Shown here piece by piece: positions 50,301 through 61,600 of a stretch of DNA of 64,000 nt (position 1 is its first letter; each line of letters opens with the position of its first letter). The notes beneath the pieces are model-generated. The model was not told the origin of the DNA and made no database searches. It saw only the letters and a program-made list of their open reading frames with translations. The position numbers and the translations under genes are program-made. The DNA is from Trichoplax sp. H2 (taxonomy: Eukaryota; Placozoa; Uniplacotomia; Trichoplacea): positions 1,116,001 to 1,180,000 of the forward strand of contig NOWV01000006.1 in the NCBI GenBank assembly GCA_003344405.1, given 5' to 3'.

Positions 50301-53300
50301 GCACAGTATTAGTGATGATATAGTAACGTTGGAGTTAAAAGAGAAGGTTGACGTTTAAATTACTGGAACAAATATTTTATTAATATGTTATCATGATAGC
50401 AGGTCCTTTTGGATGAAAGTACTGATTTCCATTACTATTGTAGTAATTATATAAGAACCTAAAAGATTTCAGTCTCTCTAAACAATTTATTCAATCTAAT
50501 TCTGTTAACTTTAAGGTAGTATCAATGATTTTAATGTTGTATTAAGTGACATTTAGGATTGATAGTTAATTGTTTTATAGTCATGTTAACAAATTATCTA
50601 ATAGCGATGACAAAAACATGTTGACGTTTATCGACTAGTCGATATGGCAGACATACAGACTTCAATTTATCAGCTTGTATAATAACATTGCGTATTATTA
50701 TGTCACCCTTTTCATTATCCGATATTTTTAAGGTTAAAAATAATGTATTTTTGTCTAGAGTGATTGTTTTCTTATAGACTAACAAGGGAACAAATAGAAT
50801 AGGTCAATGACTACAATGGATGATTAATGTAAGAATTAAAAGTTTAAGCAGGCAATCTATAATAGCGTGCATAACTCTGACATGATTGCTACAAGTAACA
50901 CTTTATATGTTTTGAAGACGTACAGTTTTAAGCTTTTGTTAAAGATTGGATAGTTGAAGAAATAATTTTTTCGAGCATAGTTAAAAATGTAATATTGATG
51001 ATATGCATATATGGAATGTGATGATAAATGAGAAATTAGTTACATGTAACAGTCGATAAGCAGTATTACATTAGATAGATTCTTGACTGAATCGATAAAT
51101 AAATTGATAAGATGATGGATGATTGCTATTTTTACGTCGATTTTTTCATTCTGTATTGACGACAGTAATACTGCATTCAAAATTGACGGGATTTCAACTT
51201 AGATCATCATTTGTCATGGTATAATTATGAAATGTAAAGGTCGACAATTCACAAAGTGGAATTTGTAGACATGGTTTACGTTGGCTATTACTCATCTTTA
51301 CAATTAAAGAATAATAACATTCTTGTCATAACCCCAGGGGATATATACATAGACATGATAATACAATCTACGTTAAGATCGCCATTGACTAGAGCTAAAT
51401 GTAAGGGATATTTACTGCAAATCTTAATAAAAAATGGAATTAAATGATTATCATCTATACGTAAGCTGTCTAGTATGCAGAAAATAACAGGAAATTTCAT
51501 GATTATAGAACGTAAAAGGGCATTAATAATTCAATCAATTTAAATGAAATATTAAAACATAATTTGGGTGACAGATATATGAGAAATGGATTTGATCGTC
51601 AACTTCTTTTAAATCTAAGTATGATTTCTTTATGGCAATATCAAAATTAAATCTTACAGATTGGAATTAAGCTCTCATAATCCGCAAAGTAATATATCTC
51701 AAGTAAATACAATGATAAATATTTTTACTTAAAGTCGCAATCTGCGATCTTCTGATTCATATATCGACACCGGCATATAATAAGCTCCATATTTGTCGGG
51801 AAGTTACAATATACACTAGCAATTTTCACGTTAAATCATAATTTATGAGATTTGTTATGTACGATCAGGATCTACTTGATTAATATCGCACATAACTCGA
51901 ATAAAAAAAGCGCCATAAATTCAGTACGTTTAAGTTGATGACGACACACAAAACTTTACAGATGGTTCCCCTTTTAAGGACGAAGATCAAGGTTTACGAT
52001 ATTGATAGCTTTCAAACTACAGTAATTGTTTATAATGACATTTTCATACATTTCAAGCCGTAAAACTGACAATTTATATATAGAATTCGTTTGTCGTATC
52101 TGTCTGGCTATAACACAAGCTAATTTGACTGACTCAATGAAATCGAGAACTATTTCAGTTTAAATTTATTATTAAAATTTTCGGTCAGGTCGTATTATAG
52201 GTTTCGACGAGGCAAAGAATTGATGAGTCTCATGGGGCTGTTTTATCCGATAATGCTAAAGTCTATCTTGGTTGGTTTGAGCCTCTCTTGTGGAATTTTT
52301 GTAAACAACAAATTACAATACGGACAACGCCGAAGGATGCCGTTCTTATTGTAGTAAGAAAAGAAGAAGTAAACAATAATGTTTAACTTGAAGGATTATA
52401 ATCTCCTAATGTGCACTACGATCATCAAAAAATGACGGTACTTTTCTATGCAATATACTATACAATATGTTACTGACGAATTAATGTACATGTGTAGAAA
52501 GATAAACAAAAGATGAATACGGCAATGAAAAGTCGAACTTATTAATACCACTTTGGCGGACGATAAAACAGTGTCTATCAAAAATAGCTGACATAGTAAA
52601 ATAATAATTATGGACTGAATTAACGATAGCGAGCATTTTATCTTAACTAATACTATATTTACTGTCATCAATGAGCGCTAAATGCTACTCTAATAATCTT
52701 CTATTGCGCATAAAATGGCATAAAGTCTCTTAATGATTAGTAGATAAGATCGGACGGTATCTGATATGATTATCCGTAACTGTGAAAAAAACCGAGCAAG
52801 GGTGAAAAAGCACCTATTTCAGTAAAATTTTACTTGTAGAATGATAACGCTGGACTATATGACAAGAATTTTTAAATGCACTGTACTCAAATAGCATTAT
52901 TACGATTCCTATTATGAATGGAAATAAAATGTAAAAGTGTGAATTGATTCTAAAGTTATGTCTTTGAGAAGGCTTATTTTAAATTTAACTGTTTTTCTCT
53001 AACAAATGATCAATGCTTCGTTTTGTTCTCTCTTCAAGATTTATCTCCAACATCTGATACAACGAAGGCCATAGTTCTGTGAAACTTCACATTCTAACAT
53101 TCATTATTTTACTCAAATCTAGTTATGGATATTTAATAGACGTGATACGACTAGCTAAACAAACTTAGCAATTACTGAACGAGTTCGATTAGTCGCCTAG
53201 TACCGTATTTACTGTTAGAATTATTCTATTATTTGCAACACCCTTTGCTTGATTATAATGTTTTAGAAGCGATAATTATAGTAAAACGTTAGAATGGGAT

Positions 53301-55699
53301 ATTACTATTCATCACGATAGTGGCTAGTATTAGAAAGTTATGAATCTTATTTGATTTTGATAAACATCTGTCATATTAAAATACTACAAAACACTTACAA
53401 TAGTACGCATCATTCCGCGATATAAGCTAAGAACTTGATGAATTATATGAAACCCAAGTCTTATCACCTATTCGCGGTTGTCTGGACGCTCATAACTGTT
53501 TAAGTCATATAAGAAACTACCTTGGTCTATTGCTAATCTAAGATTAAAACTGAGAATGTTTATATTTTAACGATTTATTTAAATTTTAATTCGTAATATC
53601 CGAATATTTTAATGTAGTCGATTGCAAAATAATTAATCATTCGCATGGTAACGGAACTGCGTGAAATTTATATATCACATTTCACCGTAGGTTTACTCCT
53701 ATCGGGATAATTTCAGTCGGGTGTATGAAATAAATGCAATCAACGTAGATAAAAAAAGATAAACCAGGAAACATGATATCATGCTAATTTAGTAGAGATA
53801 TTGAACTTATATCATTATAATTTATTGTCCTAACGCGATATAATTCTAAATTACTTGATTAAGCCATGAAAAATTATAGTTACTAGCAGTCCATGAAGGT
53901 GTTTCAGTCTTACTTATGATATACTGCATTACTCGTTCATTATCAGAGTTATGTACTCAATGATAACGGCATCTATTTGGCTTGTTTGTTTATGATCCGC
54001 AAAATATATGTATAACCTGCATTTATATACTGTTTGACATATGTAATGGACACTGAGTAATGTATGTCATTTAACATTTTTTTAACGATGCCTGAGAATG
54101 ATTTATGATTTTGGTTCCAATATGCTTGGACTGCTAGTTTGAAAGTTGATGTGTATCTGTTTATCATTTCATGGATGTTTTACGAGCACGATAGCGTGGT
54201 CGTATACATGTGCCTACAGTCATATGATTAATTCAGAGTTTTTTTATGGCGGCCAAGATCGTAGTTCATTCATAGATATAAAAATGGGGAGGGGAGGGAA
54301 TGCTAAACTACGGCAATTATTAGAACTGTTCTTGATTGTAGCGGCTAATAGCTTTCAATGCTACATTTATTTGATCGAATCTTTTACTATATCAATAGAA
54401 TATTTTAGCTTTACGATTACTTTATAACAAATTTCTTCAAGCTACCGATATCAATTTATTAGTACGCGTACATAAAAACTTCCCGCGTACTATCACGTAT
54501 TGCAGTATACTTCAAAGGTCTTCCGGACTTGAATAGTGGTGGACAAGAAAGTATTTAAATACTTTTTAGCAAGATATTTAAACTGATCGAGTAAGGCAAA
54601 CTGCAGGATTCCGATGCTTTCAATTTACATTCAGACTACTATTTTGGTTCGTAACTTAATGATGGTAAGATATCGAAACTCATACTGAAAAGAAGAGCTA
54701 TTAAACATGGCGAAGCAAATATTTTAACTGAGGATAAAGCATGGTAAATAGAAATTGCCCTTTATAATATAGATTTGTGTAAAATAACAAAGTGACTAGT
54801 AGAATAATTAAAATGAAATTAAAAATCTTATCTACATCATGCTATAAATTGTCTTTGTAGCGTTTAAAAGGTGTCAATAAACCAAAAATCACGATTAATG
54901 ACACCTTTAAATTAAAGTATCCACTGATCAATAACATCCACCAATTATGAACGCTACCGTATTCCTCGATTTACTATGATAAATCCTGTTCTTTCACTAT
55001 GGCTTACATAATGTAAGTATTACATCGTAGTACATTCAAGAATGAGTAAAATAATGCCGTGTCGTCAACGGTAGGTATCATATAGAGATAGATTTATTCT
55101 GAATATGCCTGATTAAAGGAGATTACGCGTTGATCAAATAGAAATATGTTACTAACCTCGTGGTTCTTACTACTACCACTGCGATTCTTGCTTCGTTTGA
55201 ATTTACTGCTTTTAACCTTTTCTTCCAATGAACTTTGTCCAGCAGACTGTGTACGCTTGATATCATTGCCATCTACTACAATATTGAACTGATCTCGATC
55301 TTGTTCATTCAAAGTCTCTAAGTCATCTTTACTGTGAGAATTGTTGCTGAAAAGGCCGGTTAATTTAGGTAATTTTTTACTATTCTTTTTGACGATGTTA
55401 CTGCCATTTTGCGCTGTTGGTGTTACTGCGGCTGCTGATATTGGCTCGTCATCACCATTTTCCAACTTATTACTTTGCAAATGGTGATATTGAGAAAGTG
55501 AAGGACTACTGTTGTTGCTACTATGACCATAAATCCCTATATTGAGATTAGCCTGCTTACTGGCATTATTATCATCATGGTCTGAGGATTCCTGCTGCGA
55601 ACAATATGGGGATCGATCGTTGCGACTAATATGGGCATTGGTAGCCATTCGAAAAGAATTTTCAAACGTTGGAGTTATTGGATTGGTATTCACACTCAT
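44393..55699 (-). CDS. ARHGAP6: ARHGAP6/ARHGAP36-type Rho GTPase-activating protein
   Basis: I read eleven coding exons: 55699-55157, 49410-49251, 49116-49045, 48722-48267, 47844-47789, 47658-47505, 47366-47218, 47091-47026, 46930-46817, 46682-46582 and 46430-44393. All phases agree and give 1,302 aa. The N-terminal 180 residues are polar and probably disordered. The RhoGAP domain runs from IPLIVTKSIEFIEKNG through GLRAEGLFRIASS, PEPLLTRELYSSF and PNRDTLRSLVAFL to NKMDISNLAKVMGPNILHK. The catalytic arginine of GLFR is the codon at 47819-47821. The VTNDGEK insert before GNKM, the GPNxLHK ending, and the following helix (LNSTLFE, then LYRKSFLALLEREPAAAVQLL) fit vertebrate ARHGAP6 (ENYEALF, LISLLETDPDVVDYLL). 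It should switch off Rho-family GTPases, RhoA most likely. The last exon adds about 680 residues of Asn/Gln/Ser-rich tail. Exon 1 is attached across a 5.7-kb intron on frame and splice signals only, so it is the least certain exon. Confidence 0.85.
45238..45890 (-). repeat. Degenerate protein repeat and poly-Asn tract in the RhoGAP tail
   Basis: At least six loose copies of a motif near QDGLRQQTIRTPNQD occur, four of them preceded by (I)(M/I/T)PTF-type or STF-type leaders. They are separated by Asn/Ser-rich linkers, with the longest Asn-rich run at about 45350-45470. The antisense of the AAT-rich codons gives a false Leu-rich open frame on the plus strand. Confidence 0.8.
51962..52386 (+). 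CDS. Candidate two-exon small gene nested in the RhoGAP intron
   Basis: Exon 51962-51991 (ATG, 10 codons, GTTTAC donor) joins in phase 0 to exon 52201-52386, giving 71 aa. The second exon is a 62-codon open stretch that begins right after a TATTATAG acceptor and is visibly richer in G and C than its surroundings. It reads like real protein (SHGAVLSDNAKVYLGWFEPL, then TPKDAVLIVV). I do not recognise the family, and no transmembrane or zinc pattern is clear. A second donor (GTAAGA at 52354) could end this exon earlier and lead to more exons. Chance is not excluded. Confidence 0.33.
52985..53492 (-). CDS. Candidate small gene nested in the RhoGAP intron (minus strand)
   Basis: Three short open pieces can be joined. 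A first exon begins ATGAGCGTCCAG near 53492. After a 41-nt intron comes a piece reading SLYRGMM, and a last exon at 53076-52985 reads LWPSLYQML, then EERTKRSIDHLLEK and TAA. The SLYRGMM piece resembles the start of LYR-motif mitochondrial assembly factors, but the remainder does not clearly fit that family, and the middle junction needs an alternative donor (GTACTA) to keep frame. The first intron would also be unusually short. Treat as a lead only. Confidence 0.2.
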
Positions 55700-58600
55700 A
55701 CTACTGGAAACTATATTAAAAATCTATTTCTTTCCAATCAGGCTCTTACTCCTCAATATCGAGTACAGTAATTTCAAATGTTAGCTCATCAGCTCAGATC
55801 GTAGATGAAAATATTCGCAGGAATTCTAATTGTGTTGTTTTTATACTAATCAAAAAGTTGTTTTCTATGACCACAAGTCAACTAAAAAGAGAGGAAAATT
55901 TTAAAAACACAATTAAGCATACTAACTTCCTATTCCTTATCATTGTCATAAATTAAAATGTTAAAATGATTATAAACAGCTCAATAAAATCATCATGTGT
56001 TCTGCCATTTTTGTCCTATTCGCATACCTATAATATTTCTCGGTTTCCAAGGATCTTAAGCAATAAAGAGCCAAAACATAAATACACTGGTATTCTTACG
56101 CTACAAGGAAGCTAAAAATTAACAAAGAAATGGAAAATATCTGTCATTTTGTCGATGTTTTAGTAATTAATAAAAATATCCTCTGTTAAGTTATAAATAC
56201 AAGTTTAATATCTATTTTTAAATAGAGTGAAAAAGCTTACTGTACATGGATGGAAAGTAATAACTAAAAACTGGTCTATCCCACCAATGTGAAATTTACA
56301 ATAGCGTAGACTGACTATTGTATAAGGCTGTAATTAACGCCTTACTCATTCTGCTACCGTACAGTAGAATCACTTTGCTTCGTCAACAGTGGCGACTTAC
56401 TACATTTTTTATTCTTTAATTGCCTGAATGATTTCTATCAAGATCATAAAACAATAAAATAATATTAACCAAAACAAGACTTGAAAACGATCGACAACAT
56501 GTTTACGCTAGCTTGTGATAATAGTTTAAGACAAAGTTTGCTTTTTACAAGTTACTTTCTAATAGATTTAGTAGATTAAGATATTGCTGGTGATAAAATT
56601 CAGGAATATGAGAGTCTGAAGCTTTAACTTATGAGGGTATATCTGATCTTATTTCGATAATACGTTAAAGGAGAACTTAATGGAAATAGTAAAGCGTAAA
56701 TTTAAGAGAAGAAATAGTGATTATCGAATTGGCTTAGTTAGTCTACTATAATAATAAAGTAAAGAAAGGATTTCTCGGTGTGAAACAGCATATGCTTTCC
56801 AATGGTAATTAATTTAAATAAATCATAGATAACTGATATATTATTATAGCGTTGAGAGGAATACGGTCAAAATTGATAGAAATAATACTTGGTAACAAGG
56901 AAGTGCTGCTAAAGGTCACAAGTTAGCAATGACAACAAATGTGAGCTAGAGTAATTAATTAATATCTGTCAGTTTAGATTTGATAAAGGCAGATAGAATC
57001 ATAATAGCTTATAGTTTAGTAACGTATCACGAATACGCGTTATCTTCGTAGTAGATCAAATTCAGATATTTTTTGCTTTACTGCAGTTAAATGAGAATAA
57101 TAAATAGTAGATAGCAGCAACTGTATTTCTTTAACAAGACTTACAGTTAATCAATCAATTTATCTAGATTAAATAAAAATTGATAATAATCATATTAAGC
57201 TCTAAAGAAATAATTTGGATAGAGCAAGATTAAAAAAATTACGAACAGATTATATATAATCTGCAGCCCTGACAAGATCAGCCAGTGTAAGAAAAAGAAA
57301 TTAAATTTCCTTGTTATTGTACATATATAATAAGAAAACGGGTCTAAGAAAGTAACATCTTAGAATTTAATAATAACAAGCATCAAACTATTCCAGTTTG
57401 TCTATATTTCTAATATGCAGCCGTTCTATATTATGATTGTGAATTAGTGATGTAGAAATTTAACACGTTAATGTATGTATAATTAAAGCTGTATACAAAT
57501 TAAATTGTATAAATGGCAAAAATTAAAAAAAAACACATCATCATATGATTAATATGTAACGGATAAATGGATTAATACTGATTTTTTGGAAATATTTTAC
57601 TTAAAATAGGGTTTTTATTACAGAAAGACGTACAATCTAACTTCATTCATCAAAACTTAAAAGAGAAAGAGTGTAGAAAGGTAGTTACCGTGTGCAAGGA
57701 TGGATGAAAATTCAAGTTTGTAATAATAATAAAGAGCGCGTTTTACTCGGTGATATTTGTGTCAATTGCTAGAGTTATTTTGCTTACCGTTGAGTTATAT
57801 AGTAGTTAATCGTAACAGTATAGATCATTAAGTCAATCAGGATATGTTTGTTTGTAGTATAGATCCAATAAGGAAATTTGAGGAGAGACAAATGGAACAA
57901 AACCGATCGCTTAGAAATAGCTCAGCCTTGAACGCCATTCTATTGGACTTATTTTTGTATTTATCAATTGGTTATTATCCTATTGGTTGAAAGCTTCTGT
58001 AAATAATATGGATGGAATAATTTTGGTCCTCCTTATTGATTTGTAATTAAATAACATGCATAACAATACAATAGATACAACCGAGGGTTTGCTTAATTAC
58101 TGATGGAGTTATCAATCATATTTGTAAGGCAATATAATTCAATTTCGGCTTTACTAAGGCTCTCATCACTTGTTATACTTCTTTGCCTATTATGATTGAA
58201 GTAGAATAGACAGATGGAGATCACAAATTGAGATCAACGTGTGGTAAAATTTGTTGAATAAAGTTCTGAATACCAACACATTAATATGTCTGCCAAATAA
58301 TTGAATAGCGTACTACCTCTTCGTTCTCCGTCGCCTTATTATTTGTTATGAATACGTGTCATTGGTTAAGTTCCTATTACGTAGTATGCAGAATTAGATA
58401 TTATACTTTAATAGTCTAATAGTTTAAAACAGACCTGTAACCAAAATAATGATCGTTGCGTGTCATTCTATTACGTTTATATTTTTAAATAAAATTTTAA
58501 AGACTCGAAGAGATATTTGCGATGAACTGAGATTTCTTTCAGTATATGCGATTATTCTACAATATTTAAAAATCAAAATTCCTTCAATCCATTAAAAACA

Positions 58601-61600
58601 AAGTCGCTAATGATTTATATTAAAGGTGACCACTTATTCGAAATCTTCTTTACGTAACCTTCTATTAGTTAGTACTCTAACTGATCATAGTACAGTAAAT
58701 TTTATTTATACCATTCATTAGTAAGCTATTGTCAAAATTTTTAGATTGTAGTGTAATAGGGAGGGGGTAAGTTAAAAGAAAAGCTCTTTTGATCAAGGCA
58801 GACTTAATTAATTTAAACAAACGACACTGATTTTACTGATATTACGTGAGCTAATATTTTGTTGTAAAAGCATAGCTTTAGAAGAATTCTTGATGTGATT
58901 CTTAAATTTGAAAAATATTCTTCTGTAACTGGTAAATCAATAATTTGTTTATAGGGATATTGCTTCTTGTAATTTCATTCCTGCCTTTAGTTAGATCAGT
59001 ATGAGAAAGTAGACTTATATTTGTGAGTAACTTAAATCAAATTAAAATATAATAATTATAATGTGATATAAATAGTATAAATCAATAAATTTACGTTAAA
59101 AACCGTAGGACACCAACAAATGCTAGGGCTGTAGAATTTGGTTAACATTACAGCCACTAAATTATTCTTCGATCGCTGTTATGAGTCATTAGTTTGGTAA
59201 TTAACTTTTTTATCGTATGGTCACTTTTCTCATAGAATTATTACTGCATAACTGGGTGTTTTGGATGTAATTAGAAGCGTTAGAGTAGTTCCTATCAGTG
59301 TAATGCTCTTGTTGAATTAATGATTAGGTCGAGAGAAAATCACTCTTCTTACGCCTTTAGTAATTTCCATAATTGCTGACGCATTATTTTACTTTTTCAA
59401 TCTTCAATTAAATCGGCTTAACTATAGAATTGATTAAGGTAGAGATGACATTTCTTGTCGATAATGATTTGATCGTATCATATACCATACATACATGAGT
59501 ATATTGACATTGCTGATACGATGCTGTATTACAGTTCTGCTTTTAATAAGCTTTAACACCTTCATTTTGAGAGCCTTTGGGTTACTGCAATTCTATATTT
59601 AACCATTTTAAATTAATGAACAGAATATACTTGATAAAATTGTTACAGTATACGAGTACTGCTATTGCAAAATAAAAATATCAATTTATGCTATCAGATA
59701 TCACGTAAAGAGAGTTTAGAATCGTTGCACATGGAAATAAATCGAAATACTGCTACATGCTACAGTAAAGAAAGACAGTTATAAATGAGAAGATTTTCAT
59801 GGTGTTGCATAGATGATATCATTGACGATTACAAAACTATTTGTAGATGTTCGTTGTTAAAGCAACAAATAACCAAATTTTACTAAGTTATACAGGAGTA
59901 AAGACACTTAGAAAATTTTAATAAAGTTTGTTCAGTAAATTCGGAATTCGCTACTCTATGACAAGAACTAGCATACAGCTATACCCGGAGCTAATGGCGT
60001 CTTCGCATAGTTACACGTAATATTTCATTTCATTACTAGTGATACTGATTTGGATTAGGAAAGCATCAGGTCTTAGAAAAAAAGTAACAAAATATGTGTT
60101 AGCAACTAGATGTTTATATGCAGCAAAAAATTGGGTGGTAGCATTTAAATGCTGATCTAAAAGGCAAACGTACGAATACATTCCATTGATGAGTAAGCTA
60201 AAATTTCACAGGCTCACTGCAATGTTTAATCTACAGTATAAGAGTGTATGACTCAAATCATTACTAATACATGTTCATCTATGCGATATATTATAATTAT
60301 CGGCAATATTATAAAGACACAGTACGCGGTCGGAAGCATAGTGACGTTTACAGGATAAAGAGTTATTGTTTTTAGGTTAGTGAACTAAATCTTGTTGTGC
60401 AACAGCAGTCTACTAAGCAACTCCCTTGTAAGATAACCTGTAATCGCCTGCATTGCAAATTCTTTCGTGGATGTTTAAGCTACTACCATGAAAGACTTAA
60501 ATATTATTAGGCTGCAGTTTTATGTATTATCGTACTACTATCGTTTCTTCCTTTAAATTCATACTGATATTCAAGCTTTTAAACTAGTAGTTTGAGAATC
60601 TAGGTTACTACGCTGCAATTAATTGATTATCCTTTCATCATAGCCGATGAATTTATTTGACCTTTGGCACAGTATTTCAATTCTTATGATTCTAATATAG
60701 ATACTTAGTGGTAAGCGAGAGAACGAAAAATTAAGATACCAACTTTTATAAGGTTAAAGATGTAGGTGCCATATATGCTGGCATATCACCGATGACTGAT
60801 AAAATTGTCATCTACTTCTATTACTGCCTCAATTCACTTACTAGATATCGAAAAAAACTGCAAGTATTTGATTTATATGCAGTAATTAATCTATCAGATT
60901 CTGAAATATTGACTTTTCTAAAATACTCTAGCGGAGATTTCTTTGACATATGATCTTAATCTCTTTGATATTATAAAATATTAATTATAAATCAAATTAA
61001 CATTATCGATCATTGAGGATGAAACTTTGTAAAGTTGTTTTAGTGAAGTGGCTGTATACTTCAATGCAAAAGTTTCCACAGCTGCGTGAGAAATTTTTAA
61101 TTAATGACTCATCAAGGCATTTATTGGTAAAGTTAGTTATTCTCCTCATGTTATTATAACTAATTACAACGATTCATTAGCAAACTTATAATGGCCATTT
61201 ATTTATTAGGTCAATAATATAATTTAAGCCATCGATACATTCAGTATCTTTTGCTGTGTTATCTGTGAAATGGCGCATCAATTAATTGTTCACGGTTTAT
61301 TCTTGTTAGGAGAGTAAATTAATTTATGTTAATTGCGTTGATGATTAGGAATGTACACATAACAACTTGTCGATCACATGATTATTTACATCACGTTCAG
61401 TAACGTTGTAAAGATACTGCGATAAGATATTGTCTACCATTGTTACGAGGTCGATTAATATTGAACATGTTGAAATGTTTCAGATTCTCTATCATATATC
61501 TCTATGAGGCCATTATGCAGGCAATTATCTTAAATTAGAAGCAAAATATGAATTCAAAATAGATGATGTTATTGGATACGATTAGCTATTGAAGCTATAG

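Larger units (their letters stand above)
49411..55156 (-). other. First intron of the RhoGAP gene (5.7 kb)
   Basis: Bounded by a GTTAGT donor at 55156 and an AAAG acceptor at 49411. Mostly AT-rich and non-coding, with an imperfect inverted repeat around 54862-54912 (AAAGGTGTCA-type arms). Two candidate nested coding segments are listed separately. Confidence 0.6.

Noticed and set aside
53973-54167. 64-codon minus-strand open frame in the RhoGAP intron, faintly like a helix-turn-helix transposase
   Set aside because: Resemblance is too weak and there are no terminal repeats or further transposase pieces nearby.
57858-57969. Open stretch with a hydrophobic end, looking like one exon of a membrane protein
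   Set aside because: Isolated, with no convincing neighbouring exons; the idea of a polycystin-like gene rested on a vague resemblance only.
60376-60511. 45-codon open stretch after a TTTTTAG acceptor-like site, Cys-rich at its end
   Set aside because: Such short stretches occur often by chance. No upstream or downstream partner exon was found.
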